The notes under the pieces: model-generated
The model's input: the letters and a program-made list of their open reading frames with translations, nothing else
Told to the model about the DNA's origin: nothing
Database searches by the model: none
In this document: positions 43,206 through 51,604 of the stretch, piece by piece
Position numbering within the stretch: the first letter of the stretch is position 1
Layout: each line of letters starts with the position of its first letter
Assembly (NCBI RefSeq): GCF_012911895.1
Contig: NZ_JAAXCV010000030.1
Span: forward strand, 248,001-312,000
Origin: Bacillus sp. RO3
Lineage (GTDB): Bacteria; Bacillota; Bacilli; Bacillales; Bacillaceae_B
Length of the DNA: 64,000 nt
Direction: 5' to 3'
Program-made: the position numbers and the translations under genes

Positions 43206-43562
43206 TTATGAGCCCGTCATCATCATGATAACCTTTACTCCCAACCTGGAAGAAACAATGATAAAAACCGATAATCCTGTTCCACACAACATTCCAGTAA
43301 GCAAACGTAAAAGATTCGTACTTTTTCTCCATTTCCAAAGCTGAGTGAATCCGTCCACTAAAAGTGGTATGATCAAAAGCCCTCCGTAAATCAAATGATT
43401 GAAAACCAACCCTGGGCAGAACATCCAAATGATCGGTGCACCTAAAAGCATTCCTATGAGGATGCCCATACACCTGAAACATAGGGGGAATTGCACCCCC
43501 CTTACGAATAGTGAACGTTCAGGCAATCTGTGACATGGCATAAAGTTCAGGATTTCTTTCAT
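43206..43562 (-). CDS. DUF2085 membrane protein
   Basis: A 118-residue, three-helix protein of the DUF2085 family. It has the hallmark cysteines and charges: NFMPCHRLPERSLF and FPLCFRCMGILIG, followed by a VDGFTQLWKWR loop. The function of DUF2085 is not known, though the CHRxPERS and CxRC motifs suggest metal or thiol chemistry at the membrane. AGGAGG precedes the ATG, 12 bases after the Cys-rich membrane gene, so it is the last gene of a three-gene operon headed by a COG0523 GTPase. Confidence 0.85.
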   Translation of the reverse strand: MKEILNFMPCHRLPERSLFVRGVQFPLCFRCMGILIGMLLGAPIIWMFCPGLVFNHLIYGGLLIIPLLVDGFTQLWKWRKSTNLLRLLTGMLCGTGLSVFIIVSSRLGVKVIMMMTGS

Positions 43563-43574
43563 TCCGTTTTCCTC

Positions 43575-43871
43575 CTACGGGGAGCAGTCAGGGGTGCAGT
43601 CACAATTAGGTGAATCACAATCCAACCGTTTCATCACAGGTGGTGAAGGTAGACAATCCGGTGAATACATGCCACAGTCCCAACAATCATAAGACCTATC
43701 CTTTTTATGCTTTTTCCTTTCATAGTACACAACGGTTGTCAAAAACATGACAACACTGAGTGCAATCAACCCGATAAAGATCATGAATTGCAGTTTAGAC
43801 TCATAAATACTCAACCCATAAATTCCACTGATAAGAAAAATAAGTTCAATACTAAACAAAAGAAAAACCAT
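43575..43871 (-). CDS. Cys-rich membrane protein, unknown
   Basis: A 98-residue protein with two membrane helices (residues about 1-20 and 28-50), then a basic stretch and a Cys-rich tail: YDCWDCGM, PDCLPS and a final CDSPNCDCTPDCSP. Eight cysteines in the last 40 residues suggest metal binding on the side of the C-terminus. GGGGAGAAACG precedes the ATG. It lies between the COG0523 GTPase and the DUF2085 gene with gaps of 22 and 12 bases. I know of no named family for it. Confidence 0.65.
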   Translation of the reverse strand: MVFLLFSIELIFLISGIYGLSIYESKLQFMIFIGLIALSVVMFLTTVVYYERKKHKKDRSYDCWDCGMYSPDCLPSPPVMKRLDCDSPNCDCTPDCSP

Positions 43872-43893
43872 AAACGTTTCTCCCCATATACCG

Positions 43894-44814
43894 TTATTCG
43901 ATTATGTCTATTTCTTCAAATGAACGTATTAATTCTGACTTATGTAAATTTTCTCCTATTATGACAAAATTGGTTGGATAATTCATATCCCCTGGCATGA
44001 ACAGGGGCATACCATATGAATATTGAAACAGGGTTGGATATTTGCGTCCCTGCAATGGAACATAACCCTTCATTCTGTATATGCCGTCCGGCTGATTTTG
44101 GAGCCATTCTTCAAATACCTCACCATTAACCGTTCCCCTAAAGGTATATATCACTGCCTGTAAGGATAATTGTTCACCGATGGATGCTTTCTCATATGAA
44201 TCGAACGAGCTTTCAACTGACAATGCGAATAAATCTTTCAATGCTACCTTAGAGTAGTTGGTTAAATATACCTTTGCATGTTGGTTGATTTGTTGGAGTT
44301 CATAAGAGAATCTCCCCTGTTCCATTTCTGTTAACAAATCCATTTTATTCGCGACAATATATTGAGCGTGACGTATTTGTTCTCTCATCAAATGGAGAAC
44401 CGCCGGGCTGAATTGATCCCGGTTTTTCCATTGTAATCCATCCACTACCGTGACAATTCCCTTAAATTCAAATTGATTGGCAAACAGGGGCGATAGAATG
44501 GAATCGACAACTTCAACAGGATGAGCTGCTCCAGTCGTCTCTATCACTAATACATCAAAATCTTGGTTCATAAGTAACTCTTGAAGCTGGGATTCAAGCT
44601 TCTCTGAAATGGTGCAGCATATACACCCGTCAAGCAACTCCCTTAATGCCGTATCTTCCTCGACTTCATCACTATCTATGGATACATTGCCTAATTCGTT
44701 CATTAAAACTGCCGGTTTTCTATCTTGTTCTTTTAAAGCACGCAGAAAACTTTTCAATAACGTCGTTTTACCACTACCAAGAAATCCGGAAAGTATGTAA
44801 ACATCTTTTTTCAT
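43894..44814 (-). CDS. COG0523 (CobW-type) metal-chaperone GTPase
   Basis: A 306-residue G3E-family GTPase. The P-loop LGSGKTTLL, the metal-binding CICC motif (in DGCICCTI), ETTGAAHP switch and NKMD guanine motif are all present. COG0523 proteins of this type (B. subtilis YciC is a zinc-linked member) deliver Zn, Co or Ni to target proteins. The C-terminal CobW domain (about 210-306) is present. GAAAGGAAGATACC precedes the ATG. No Zur box was found upstream, so regulation is unclear. It is first of the three-gene operon. Confidence 0.88.
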   Translation of the reverse strand: MKKDVYILSGFLGSGKTTLLKSFLRALKEQDRKPAVLMNELGNVSIDSDEVEEDTALRELLDGCICCTISEKLESQLQELLMNQDFDVLVIETTGAAHPVEVVDSILSPLFANQFEFKGIVTVVDGLQWKNRDQFSPAVLHLMREQIRHAQYIVANKMDLLTEMEQGRFSYELQQINQHAKVYLTNYSKVALKDLFALSVESSFDSYEKASIGEQLSLQAVIYTFRGTVNGEVFEEWLQNQPDGIYRMKGYVPLQGRKYPTLFQYSYGMPLFMPGDMNYPTNFVIIGENLHKSELIRSFEEIDIIE

Positions 44815-45089
44815 GGTATCTTCCTTTCTATAGATCTATACATAGTTTATTAGAAAGTGGGTATGAACACAATGAATGAAAGTTCCAAACCATAATATAG
44901 CATAGAACACCAGTAAGAAAAGAAGCAACCTTTACGTGATTTCTTATCTTTACATGCATAGAATGAAATAAACAGGAACAGAATGTGTTGTCCTTATCAA
45001 AAATGTATCGATCCTGTATTCGAACATCGATCAAAAGTGTCCATTCCGAGAAATCATTCACCGCGAACACGCTAAAGGTGGGGTTGCCA

Positions 45090-45815
45090 ATGTACTATGA
45101 GAAGATTGTTCCGATTAAATTGAGAGACTTCTTGAAAAATCCTTCTCATGAAACGTTGAAGGATTTGTTATTTCATAATACTGGTGAAACGGATTACGTG
45201 GATTTCAAATCAGATTGGATTGAATTCACAAAGATGGCTAAGCATATCTTGGCGATCTCCAATACAGGTGGTGGATGCATTATTGTAGGTGTAATGCAGG
45301 ATGACGATGGGTCTTTGGACTTGAAGGGATTGTCGGATGAGGAATTTTTGGATAAGGCAGACGTTGATAATAAGCTTCAACACCTGCTTCCCAAATCTCT
45401 TCGCTATAGAACGGAAGATTTCATTTTTCCTAAAGGTCTGCATCCCTTGTTGGAATTAAAACGTTTTCAGGTTCTCATCATCGATTATGACCCTCGTTAC
45501 GTCCCTTACACATCCATTGTGACAAGAGGTGAACTGCGCTATGGAGCCATCTATGCGAGGCAGGGAACAAAGACGGTCGAAGCCACACACGACAAATTGG
45601 TGGATGTCATTCTTCGAAAGGTCCAGTCTGGTGGTTCTGACAGCGATGAACGTACATTAAAAGAGCACCTTGAACACCTAAAAGTTCTTCATCATGAACA
45701 TAGTCATGCGGAAGACCGTAAGTACAAGAACTATTTACATGATTTGATTATAAGAAAAATGAAGAAGATCGAGTCTTATCTGGACCTTGATTCTTCTGAG
45801 TTCCACTCATGGTAA
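45090..45815 (+). CDS. AlbA_2 (Schlafen-type) DNA/RNA-binding protein
   Basis: A 241-residue protein. An AlbA_2 domain occupies residues about 20-140, shown by the YVDFKSDW, ILAISNTGGGCIIVGV and ELRYGAIYARQGTKT segments. The remainder is charged and helical with a coiled-coil tendency (HLEHLKVLHHEHSHAEDRK). AlbA_2 proteins are used in regulators and in some defence proteins. It has no partner gene here. The ATG at 45090 has AAAGGTGGGG upstream; a longer start is possible but less like the family. Confidence 0.75.
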   Translation: MYYEKIVPIKLRDFLKNPSHETLKDLLFHNTGETDYVDFKSDWIEFTKMAKHILAISNTGGGCIIVGVMQDDDGSLDLKGLSDEEFLDKADVDNKLQHLLPKSLRYRTEDFIFPKGLHPLLELKRFQVLIIDYDPRYVPYTSIVTRGELRYGAIYARQGTKTVEATHDKLVDVILRKVQSGGSDSDERTLKEHLEHLKVLHHEHSHAEDRKYKNYLHDLIIRKMKKIESYLDLDSSEFHSW

Positions 45816-45816
45816 T

Positions 45817-46752
45817 TCACTCAACGGACTTAAGGAAGTGTTCGATGGCTTCTTGATTTTTCGTTTCATCCATGTCTAGTACGAGACCAGCGTGAACGGT
45901 GGAAAGATCCGTAAAGCTTCCTTCAATGGGAATACGCAGTGTATCTACTTTTTGTAAAGGATTCATCATGAATGATAACCCATACTTAATCACTTCACTG
46001 ATAGGGGTAGAGGTTTCAACGTTCTTGAAGCCTTCTCTCATTAAGGAAATTGCGGTTGTAATCCCTTCGCCGGACTCCATCTGATCCTTCAGACTTTTTT
46101 CTGCCAATGCCATAATTTCCTGCTGTCGCTCCACTCTGCCGAAGTCACTCTCAATATCCCCCCTAAACCTCACGTATTGTAATATTTCCTCTCCTTTTAA
46201 TTGTTGTCTACCGGAATCCTTTGACCATTTCCAATGTTTAATCATCGGTTCAGTTATTGTGACTTCTACTCCATTAGGAAAGACAAGATCCATAACATTG
46301 ATAAAATGATTGAAGTCTACTTTGATGGAATGCTGAACATCTATATTGAAATTCTCACGTATCGTTTCAGCCAGAAGCTCTTCCCCACCCCATGAATAGG
46401 CATGATTAATTTTACTCTTATGGTATCCCGGTATGTTCACGTAAGTATCCCTCATGATGGACACGACTTTCATGACAGATGATTGCGGAGTATATTGAGC
46501 AACCATCAGAACATCCGCACGGGCAGGTTCGTTTTCCCTCTGATCCGATCCAATTAACAGTACGTTAACCGGTGCTTTATTTTCATCTGGAAGCAAAGGA
46601 AAAAAGGGTTCATCTTTTTCATTTGATAAAAGCTTTTCTGTTGACGTGCCTTGTCTGTTTGTCTGTTGTCTCCAATCTTGAAAGAAAGGTGAACAACTCA
46701 CAATAAAGACGACAGAAAATAGTAATGCCATGGGAAGCACCGTTTTTTTCAT
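45817..46752 (-). CDS. LytR-CpsA-Psr (LCP) family protein
   Basis: An approximately 311-residue LCP enzyme, a family that transfers teichoic acid or capsule polymers from lipid carrier to peptidoglycan. The domain starts at VNVLLIGSDQRENE and includes VVSIMRDTYVNIPGY, KINHAYSWGG and LQYVRFRGDIESDFGRVERQQ (key parts VRFRGD and DFGRVERQQ), with the conserved arginines and acids. The N-terminus ends FIVSCSP, a lipobox-like IVSC, so it may be a lipoprotein, unlike most LCPs that have a plain transmembrane anchor. The ATG at 46752 with GAGGTGATC is preferred to GTG at 46761. It is followed by the convergent AlbA_2 gene with no gap. Confidence 0.9.
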   Translation of the reverse strand: MKKTVLPMALLFSVVFIVSCSPFFQDWRQQTNRQGTSTEKLLSNEKDEPFFPLLPDENKAPVNVLLIGSDQRENEPARADVLMVAQYTPQSSVMKVVSIMRDTYVNIPGYHKSKINHAYSWGGEELLAETIRENFNIDVQHSIKVDFNHFINVMDLVFPNGVEVTITEPMIKHWKWSKDSGRQQLKGEEILQYVRFRGDIESDFGRVERQQEIMALAEKSLKDQMESGEGITTAISLMREGFKNVETSTPISEVIKYGLSFMMNPLQKVDTLRIPIEGSFTDLSTVHAGLVLDMDETKNQEAIEHFLKSVE

Positions 46753-46823
46753 AAAGATCACCTCATATATACTCTCATTGTCGGTAAAGCTTCACGATTC
46801 TATACGAGTAATAACAATCCAAT

Positions 46824-46860
46824 AAAAAAAGACCCCAGGCAGCATCACCTGAGATCTTCC
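46824..46860 (-). terminator. Terminator of ctpB
   Basis: On the minus strand AAGATCtCAGG pairs with CCTGgGGTCTT around a loop, followed by seven T. Confidence 0.85.
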
Positions 46861-46867
46861 AATGCTC

Positions 46868-48331
46868 TTAGTTTTTTTTGTTCAATTCCTCAATGGCTTT
46901 CTTCACTTGAGGATCGTTTTCTTTCAGTTTGTCACGTAGATTAGACATGAGCTTTAAGGTCGTCTCTGCATTTAACGTTCCGGTAACGTCTAATTCATTC
47001 TTTTCCTGGAACTGCTTAACCGCTTTTGTCGTCTCTTCATCATAATATCCATCTACATTTCCTGGATTCAAATCAAGGGCATTGAGCATTTGTTCTGCTG
47101 TTTTCACTTGATCTGATAGGTCTGATTCCTTAAGTTCCTCATCAGGATTGATATAAGGAAGCTGTGCATATTCCGGCATCTTCACTTCAATATCCGGTGT
47201 GATCCCCTTTTCATGAATCCAATTGCCTTCAGGAGTCAACCATTTGGCAGTTGTAAATTTCATATTGGAGCCATCCTTGAAGTTTTCTGCTGTTTGCACC
47301 GTTCCTTTACCAAAGGACTTTGTGCCTACAAGAGGAATATCATTTGATTCATTCACAGCCGCTGCCAAGATTTCTGCAGCACTTGCGCTACCTCCATCAA
47401 TCAGAACGGCTGTTGGAATGTCTATCTTCTGCCCGGATTCTGAAATATATTTTTCCACTTTCCCATTACTGTCTTCCACTTGGAATAATACTTCGCCTTC
47501 AGGTACAAACAAGTTGGAAATTTTAACAGCTTGATCAAGTAATCCACCTGGATTTTGTCTTAAATCAAGAACCAGTTTCTTCATGCCTTTATCGTTCATA
47601 TCATTTAAAGCTTCGGTTAATTCTTTATAGGTATTTTCCGAGAAGCTTGTAATTTGGATTTCAGCAACGCCATTCTCTTTCATTTCTGCATACACGGTTT
47701 CAATCGGTATTTCATCCCTTGTGATGGTCACTTGCATGGGCTTTTCCTGACCTGGCCGCTGGATGGTCAGAGTAACCTTTGTCCCTTTTTCACCGCGTAT
47801 CAGAAGAACTGCATCGGTTACGGACATTCCTTGAATACTCTTGTCATCCACTTTCGTGATCTTATCATTCGGCTGTAAACCGGCTTTCTCAGCAGGAGAG
47901 CCTTTAATTGGAGACACGATGGATATATATCCTTCTTTCTCCTGGATTTCAGCTCCTATTCCTTCAAATGAAGAAGAGATGCTTTCCTGGAATTTCTTTG
48001 CTTCTTCTACATCCATATAATCAGAATAAGGATCGCCAACACTATCCAGCATTCCATTAATAGCACCGTTCACCAAGGTGTCCTGGTCAAGATCCTTATA
48101 GTAATTTTCATTTAACTTGTCATAAGCTTCATACAGTTTCTGAAACTCTGAACGTTCTGGTACCCCTACATTTACTGCTTTTTCATCTCCAAAAGCAAGT
48201 GCAAATGTTGTAATTCCAGCAGTTGCAAACACCAGGAAAAAAAGAAGCATAACAAATTTGAATTTTTTAATTTTTATAAAGCTCGTTTGATTTTCTTGTT
48301 CCGTGTGATCTTGTTCCAAAGCTTCCACCAC
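46868..48331 (-). CDS. ctpB: S41-family carboxyl-terminal protease (CtpB-like)
   Basis: A 487-residue membrane-anchored protease. A cytoplasmic N-terminus and one helix (residues about 26-46) are followed by a PDZ domain (about 100-190), the S41 catalytic domain with GGSASAAEI (Ser) and GTKSFGKGTVQ (Lys/Gln), and a C-terminal peptidoglycan-binding domain (about 405-460, GNVDGYYDEETTKAVKQF). The triad Ser-Lys-Gln is typical of CtpB, which in B. subtilis cleaves SpoIVFA to help activate sigma-K. GTG start at 48331 has only a weak upstream site. It neighbours a YitT-family gene, as in B. subtilis yvjB/yvjA. Confidence 0.92.
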   Translation of the reverse strand: MVEALEQDHTEQENQTSFIKIKKFKFVMLLFFLVFATAGITTFALAFGDEKAVNVGVPERSEFQKLYEAYDKLNENYYKDLDQDTLVNGAINGMLDSVGDPYSDYMDVEEAKKFQESISSSFEGIGAEIQEKEGYISIVSPIKGSPAEKAGLQPNDKITKVDDKSIQGMSVTDAVLLIRGEKGTKVTLTIQRPGQEKPMQVTITRDEIPIETVYAEMKENGVAEIQITSFSENTYKELTEALNDMNDKGMKKLVLDLRQNPGGLLDQAVKISNLFVPEGEVLFQVEDSNGKVEKYISESGQKIDIPTAVLIDGGSASAAEILAAAVNESNDIPLVGTKSFGKGTVQTAENFKDGSNMKFTTAKWLTPEGNWIHEKGITPDIEVKMPEYAQLPYINPDEELKESDLSDQVKTAEQMLNALDLNPGNVDGYYDEETTKAVKQFQEKNELDVTGTLNAETTLKLMSNLRDKLKENDPQVKKAIEELNKKN

Positions 48332-48436
48332 TTTCGTTGCTATGTTCCATTTGCGAATTTCCGTTTAGAATATCATGAATCGTCATTATGAGCAATCTTG
48401 TGCCCATAGCTTCTTTATTCTATCAGCTTTTCCATC

Positions 48437-49024
48437 TTAACGAAAGGAAAATCCGCTGTCATGATTATGATGTGTCAATAGTGTTGTAAAAAAACCTACT
48501 GTACTGACAGCCAATAATGAATACAAAAACGATTCGACTCCTATCACCGGCCAGCCTACCATTAACACAAGGCCATCAATGACAAAGATGATTTTTCCCA
48601 CGTTCATCTTTACACTCCTGCCGATCAGCTGTGCCAATAAGTCCGTGCCACCCGTCGCAGAATTCCCCCTTAACATCATACCGATGCCTATACCTACAAA
48701 GGCACCTCCGCACAATGCGCTGCCCATGGGTGGAAGGATGAAGGCATCTTTCCATTGATAAATAACATCGATCATCAAAGATGATAACCATAGGCCATGA
48801 ATACTATTATAAAACAGTCTTTTATCCATAAAAAACGCTAACATATAGAGAGGAATGCTTAAAATGATCATTGTCAGGCCTGGCTTGAACCCGAACCAAT
48901 AATGTGAAATGAGTCCTATCCCTATCATCCCCCCATCCAGAAAAAGATGGGGCACAAAAAATAAATTGATGCCTATCCCTACCAAAACACTGCCCAACAC
49001 AATGATACCAAAATCTCTCCCCAT
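48437..49024 (-). CDS. YitT-family membrane protein (YvjA-like, short)
   Basis: A 195-residue membrane protein with five or six helices; LVGIGINLFFVPHLFLDGGMIGIGLI (key parts FFVPHLFLDGGMIG) and RGNSATGGTDLLAQLI are the DUF161 signatures. Full-length family members such as B. subtilis YvjA have about 280 residues with a cytoplasmic DUF2179 domain; this one stops right after the membrane part. GGGGGAAAGG precedes the ATG at 49022-49024. It could be naturally short or truncated. Position beside ctpB is conserved. Confidence 0.8.
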   Translation of the reverse strand: MGRDFGIIVLGSVLVGIGINLFFVPHLFLDGGMIGIGLISHYWFGFKPGLTMIILSIPLYMLAFFMDKRLFYNSIHGLWLSSLMIDVIYQWKDAFILPPMGSALCGGAFVGIGIGMMLRGNSATGGTDLLAQLIGRSVKMNVGKIIFVIDGLVLMVGWPVIGVESFLYSLLAVSTVGFFTTLLTHHNHDSGFSFR

Positions 49025-49102
49025 ACCTTTCCCCCATTTACAGTAGCTTGGACACCCTCTATTACTGTTGTATGAGTGGATGGTGTAAATCATTATTGAT
49101 TT

Positions 49103-50209
49103 TCACTGAACGTCTAAACTTCCTTGTTTATATGCCTTCTTTGAATGGAAAAAAAGAAGCAATAGGGGGAATAGGAAACCTACAATCATTTTGTAAATTA
49201 ACGCGACCTGGATGAATTGTTGAAAAAAAGCAGTATTGGGGTAGATGATGATGGAAAAATACCAAGTGATGCCACCAAGTGGAAAGACACTCAGTTTAAC
49301 ACTTCTAAACTTGAAAAGGTGGGTTAATGACAAACAGGTAACATAGTAGCAGAGAAGCAGCTTGATGAATAAACTGATGATCCAGACAGCAGCAATGATC
49401 ACTTCTACTCTTTCAAATATGTTCGCCACATTTATCTTCTGGGCTAATAAAAAGGTGGGATAAATATAATGTGATGATAAATCATGTCCGAATACACCAA
49501 TGATCAATACCGTAATGATAATAAGGATAGCCCCTCCTACAGCCCCTCCTTTCAACAGGGATTTAAGAGCATGATCCCTTTCGTTCACATGGGGAAGAAT
49601 CATCATGAATATAACCATTTCCAAGTACGGTAATGAAAAAATGGACAATGAACTCTTCAATATGGGTTTCACGCCGGAACGGGCAACGGGCTCCAGATGA
49701 TGCCAATCCACTTCAGGGATGATAAACATAAAGAAAATCAAACATAAGATGATGAACGTAGGGTATAAGGTTTCTGTCGTTCTTGCTATCACCTCCAACC
49801 CCTGCCTGGCACCGTAAAGGATGGGAATAAGAAATAACAGATGAATGTATTCCTTCGGGGTCACCTTCAATACGGATTCTGCTAAAAAATCCCCGAGATT
49901 ACTCAAGACCTGGGCACTCAATAAGAAAAAATACAAAAAATAGATAGTGTTCACTATTTTACCCGCAACTGGCCCAAGTACATCGTCATGAATTTGAAAC
50001 ATATTTTTGTAGGAGTGTTTCTTCGAAATGATATAGTAAAGAACGAATAAAAACATCCCTGCCGCTGTTCCAATCAATCCCGATATCCACCCATCATTCT
50101 GTGCCTTAATCAGTGCAGGCGGGATCAATAAAATCGTACTGCCAATGGCATACATCAGGGTCAATAGATAAAGTTGATAAGGTGTAATTCTGATCATATC
50201 TGATTTCAA
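49103..50209 (-). CDS. GerKB/GerAB-type germinant receptor permease, second copy
   Basis: A 368-residue, 10-helix amino-acid-permease-like protein of the spore_permease family. The GSTILLIPPALIKAQNDGW segment (key part PPALIKAQNDGW) equals the N-terminal motif of B subunits. It is a B subunit of a GerA-type receptor, the part that binds the nutrient in the inner spore membrane. It resembles the gene directly before it, so this is a tandem duplicate that probably changes ligand range. The start is TTG with GGAGGGG upstream. It is last in the operon. Confidence 0.9.
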   Translation of the reverse strand: MKSDMIRITPYQLYLLTLMYAIGSTILLIPPALIKAQNDGWISGLIGTAAGMFLFVLYYIISKKHSYKNMFQIHDDVLGPVAGKIVNTIYFLYFFLLSAQVLSNLGDFLAESVLKVTPKEYIHLLFLIPILYGARQGLEVIARTTETLYPTFIILCLIFFMFIIPEVDWHHLEPVARSGVKPILKSSLSIFSLPYLEMVIFMMILPHVNERDHALKSLLKGGAVGGAILIIITVLIIGVFGHDLSSHYIYPTFLLAQKINVANIFERVEVIIAAVWIISLFIKLLLCYYVTCLSLTHLFKFRSVKLSVFPLGGITWYFSIIIYPNTAFFQQFIQVALIYKMIVGFLFPLLLLFFHSKKAYKQGSLDVQ

Positions 50210-50242
50210 CTCCAGCCCCTCCTATACCAGGCATACATTTCA

Positions 50243-51352
50243 TTAAGCTGATTGTTTAGAATGAAGTTTATTCTTTATTTTCAAGGAAAATAGGCCCAAC
50301 AGAGGGATAAACAGACCGAACAACAGGGTGTAAGAGAGGATGACTTCATTTACAAACATGGTAAAAAAAGCAATATCAGGGTAGATCGTCACAGAAAAAT
50401 ATAAGATCGGAACAAGTAACGGAAAGATCAAAACAGTATGGTTTTTCACGTGTAAGATTTCTCCTAATCCGTACACAGTAGAATAAAAACAAATCAGAAC
50501 CTTAAAAAATAAACTCATGATCCATACAGCCGCTGCCACCACCTCCACTCTTTGCAAAAAGTCTGCGATATTTATTTTTTTGGCCAACACATAGGTTGGA
50601 TAAGGCAGATGGGAGGAAAAAGAATATCCCAACACCAATATAATAAGGAATGTCAATGAAATCAGAATAATACCTCCTGCTAGTCCTCCGACTAAAAAGG
50701 ATTTCCCAATCTTCGTTTGTTCCACTACATAGGTTGAAATCAATATTAGTGCAAACATTTCCATATAAGGAACTGTGAGAGTAGACAATGCCCCTTTTAC
50801 GACAGGCTTCATTCCTTCTCCCAAAATGGGTTCTAAATTAACCAATTGCCCTTCCGGTATTAAAAAAATCACCAGGAATACTAAAAGTATGATGAACGTG
50901 GGATATATCACTTCAGCAGAACGGGCAATCACTTCAATCCCCTGCTTCACTCCATATGCCACCGGGATCAAAAAGAGCATATGGATATACATTTTAGGTG
51001 TCTCAACCATAATCTGAGTGACCATGAAATCCCCTAAGTTACTTAATACTTCACAGGTCAGAAAAAAGAGAAAAAGAAAATAAAAAATGGAAATCACCCT
51101 GCCTACGAGTGTCCCAAATGCCTTTTCCAGGATAGAGAACCAAGAGAGACCAGGATTGAGTTTAATTAAAGAAACATATATATAGATAACCGATAAACCA
51201 AGTGCAACACCGATGATTCCTGATATCCAGCCATCCTGCAGACTTGCGTTAATCAAAGCCGGCGGGGTTAACAGGATTGAACTTCCTATCGCGAAAAACA
51301 AAACCAGCAGCTGGAATTGTCGAGAGGATATTTTTTCTACTTGGTTATCCAT
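50243..51352 (-). CDS. Germinant receptor B subunit, first copy
   Basis: A 369-residue spore_permease family protein with 10 helices. Its N-terminus carries GSSILLTPPALIN and DGWISGIIG; the middle has VTQIMVETPKMYIHMLFLIP and GVKQGIEVIARSAEVIYPTF (key parts TPKMYIHMLFLIP, GIEVIAR), the family core also present in the second copy. AAGGAG precedes the ATG. The gene lies 12 bases after the small D-subunit gene. It detects germinants together with the A and C subunits. Confidence 0.92.
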   Translation of the reverse strand: MDNQVEKISSRQFQLLVLFFAIGSSILLTPPALINASLQDGWISGIIGVALGLSVIYIYVSLIKLNPGLSWFSILEKAFGTLVGRVISIFYFLFLFFLTCEVLSNLGDFMVTQIMVETPKMYIHMLFLIPVAYGVKQGIEVIARSAEVIYPTFIILLVFLVIFLIPEGQLVNLEPILGEGMKPVVKGALSTLTVPYMEMFALILISTYVVEQTKIGKSFLVGGLAGGIILISLTFLIILVLGYSFSSHLPYPTYVLAKKINIADFLQRVEVVAAAVWIMSLFFKVLICFYSTVYGLGEILHVKNHTVLIFPLLVPILYFSVTIYPDIAFFTMFVNEVILSYTLLFGLFIPLLGLFSLKIKNKLHSKQSA

Positions 51353-51364
51353 GTTTCATACTCC

Positions 51365-51601
51365 TTATTTAAACAGTTTATTGATCCAATCTGTTACAGG
51401 CTTAAAGACGAAAATGATGGCCTCCAGTGGGTTGGGGACCTCTATATGAAAAGCTTCTGCTACAAATAAACTTATCCCAAACAGGATAATTGATACATAC
51501 ACCGCCAATTCTTTCCTGGATTTCTTAAGGTGAGGAAAATCAACGAAGAACATAATGAAGGAAACGGATAGTATGATTAAGACGTTTACCACTGGATTCA
51601 C
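51365..51601 (-). CDS. Germinant receptor D-type subunit
   Basis: A 78-residue protein with two membrane helices (VVNVLIILSVSFIMFFVDF and AVYVSIILFGISLFVAEAF) and a short basic end. Small two-helix proteins of this size inside GerA-type operons are D subunits, which modulate receptor activity. It sits between the C and B genes with 3 and 12 bases of spacing. The sequence itself is not strongly conserved; the assignment comes mainly from size, topology and position. Confidence 0.78.
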   Translation of the reverse strand: MNPVVNVLIILSVSFIMFFVDFPHLKKSRKELAVYVSIILFGISLFVAEAFHIEVPNPLEAIIFVFKPVTDWINKLFK

Positions 51602-51604
51602 CTC

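Noticed and set aside
44815-44990. A Zur box upstream of the COG0523 gene
   Set aside because: No TAAATCGTAAT-type palindrome found.
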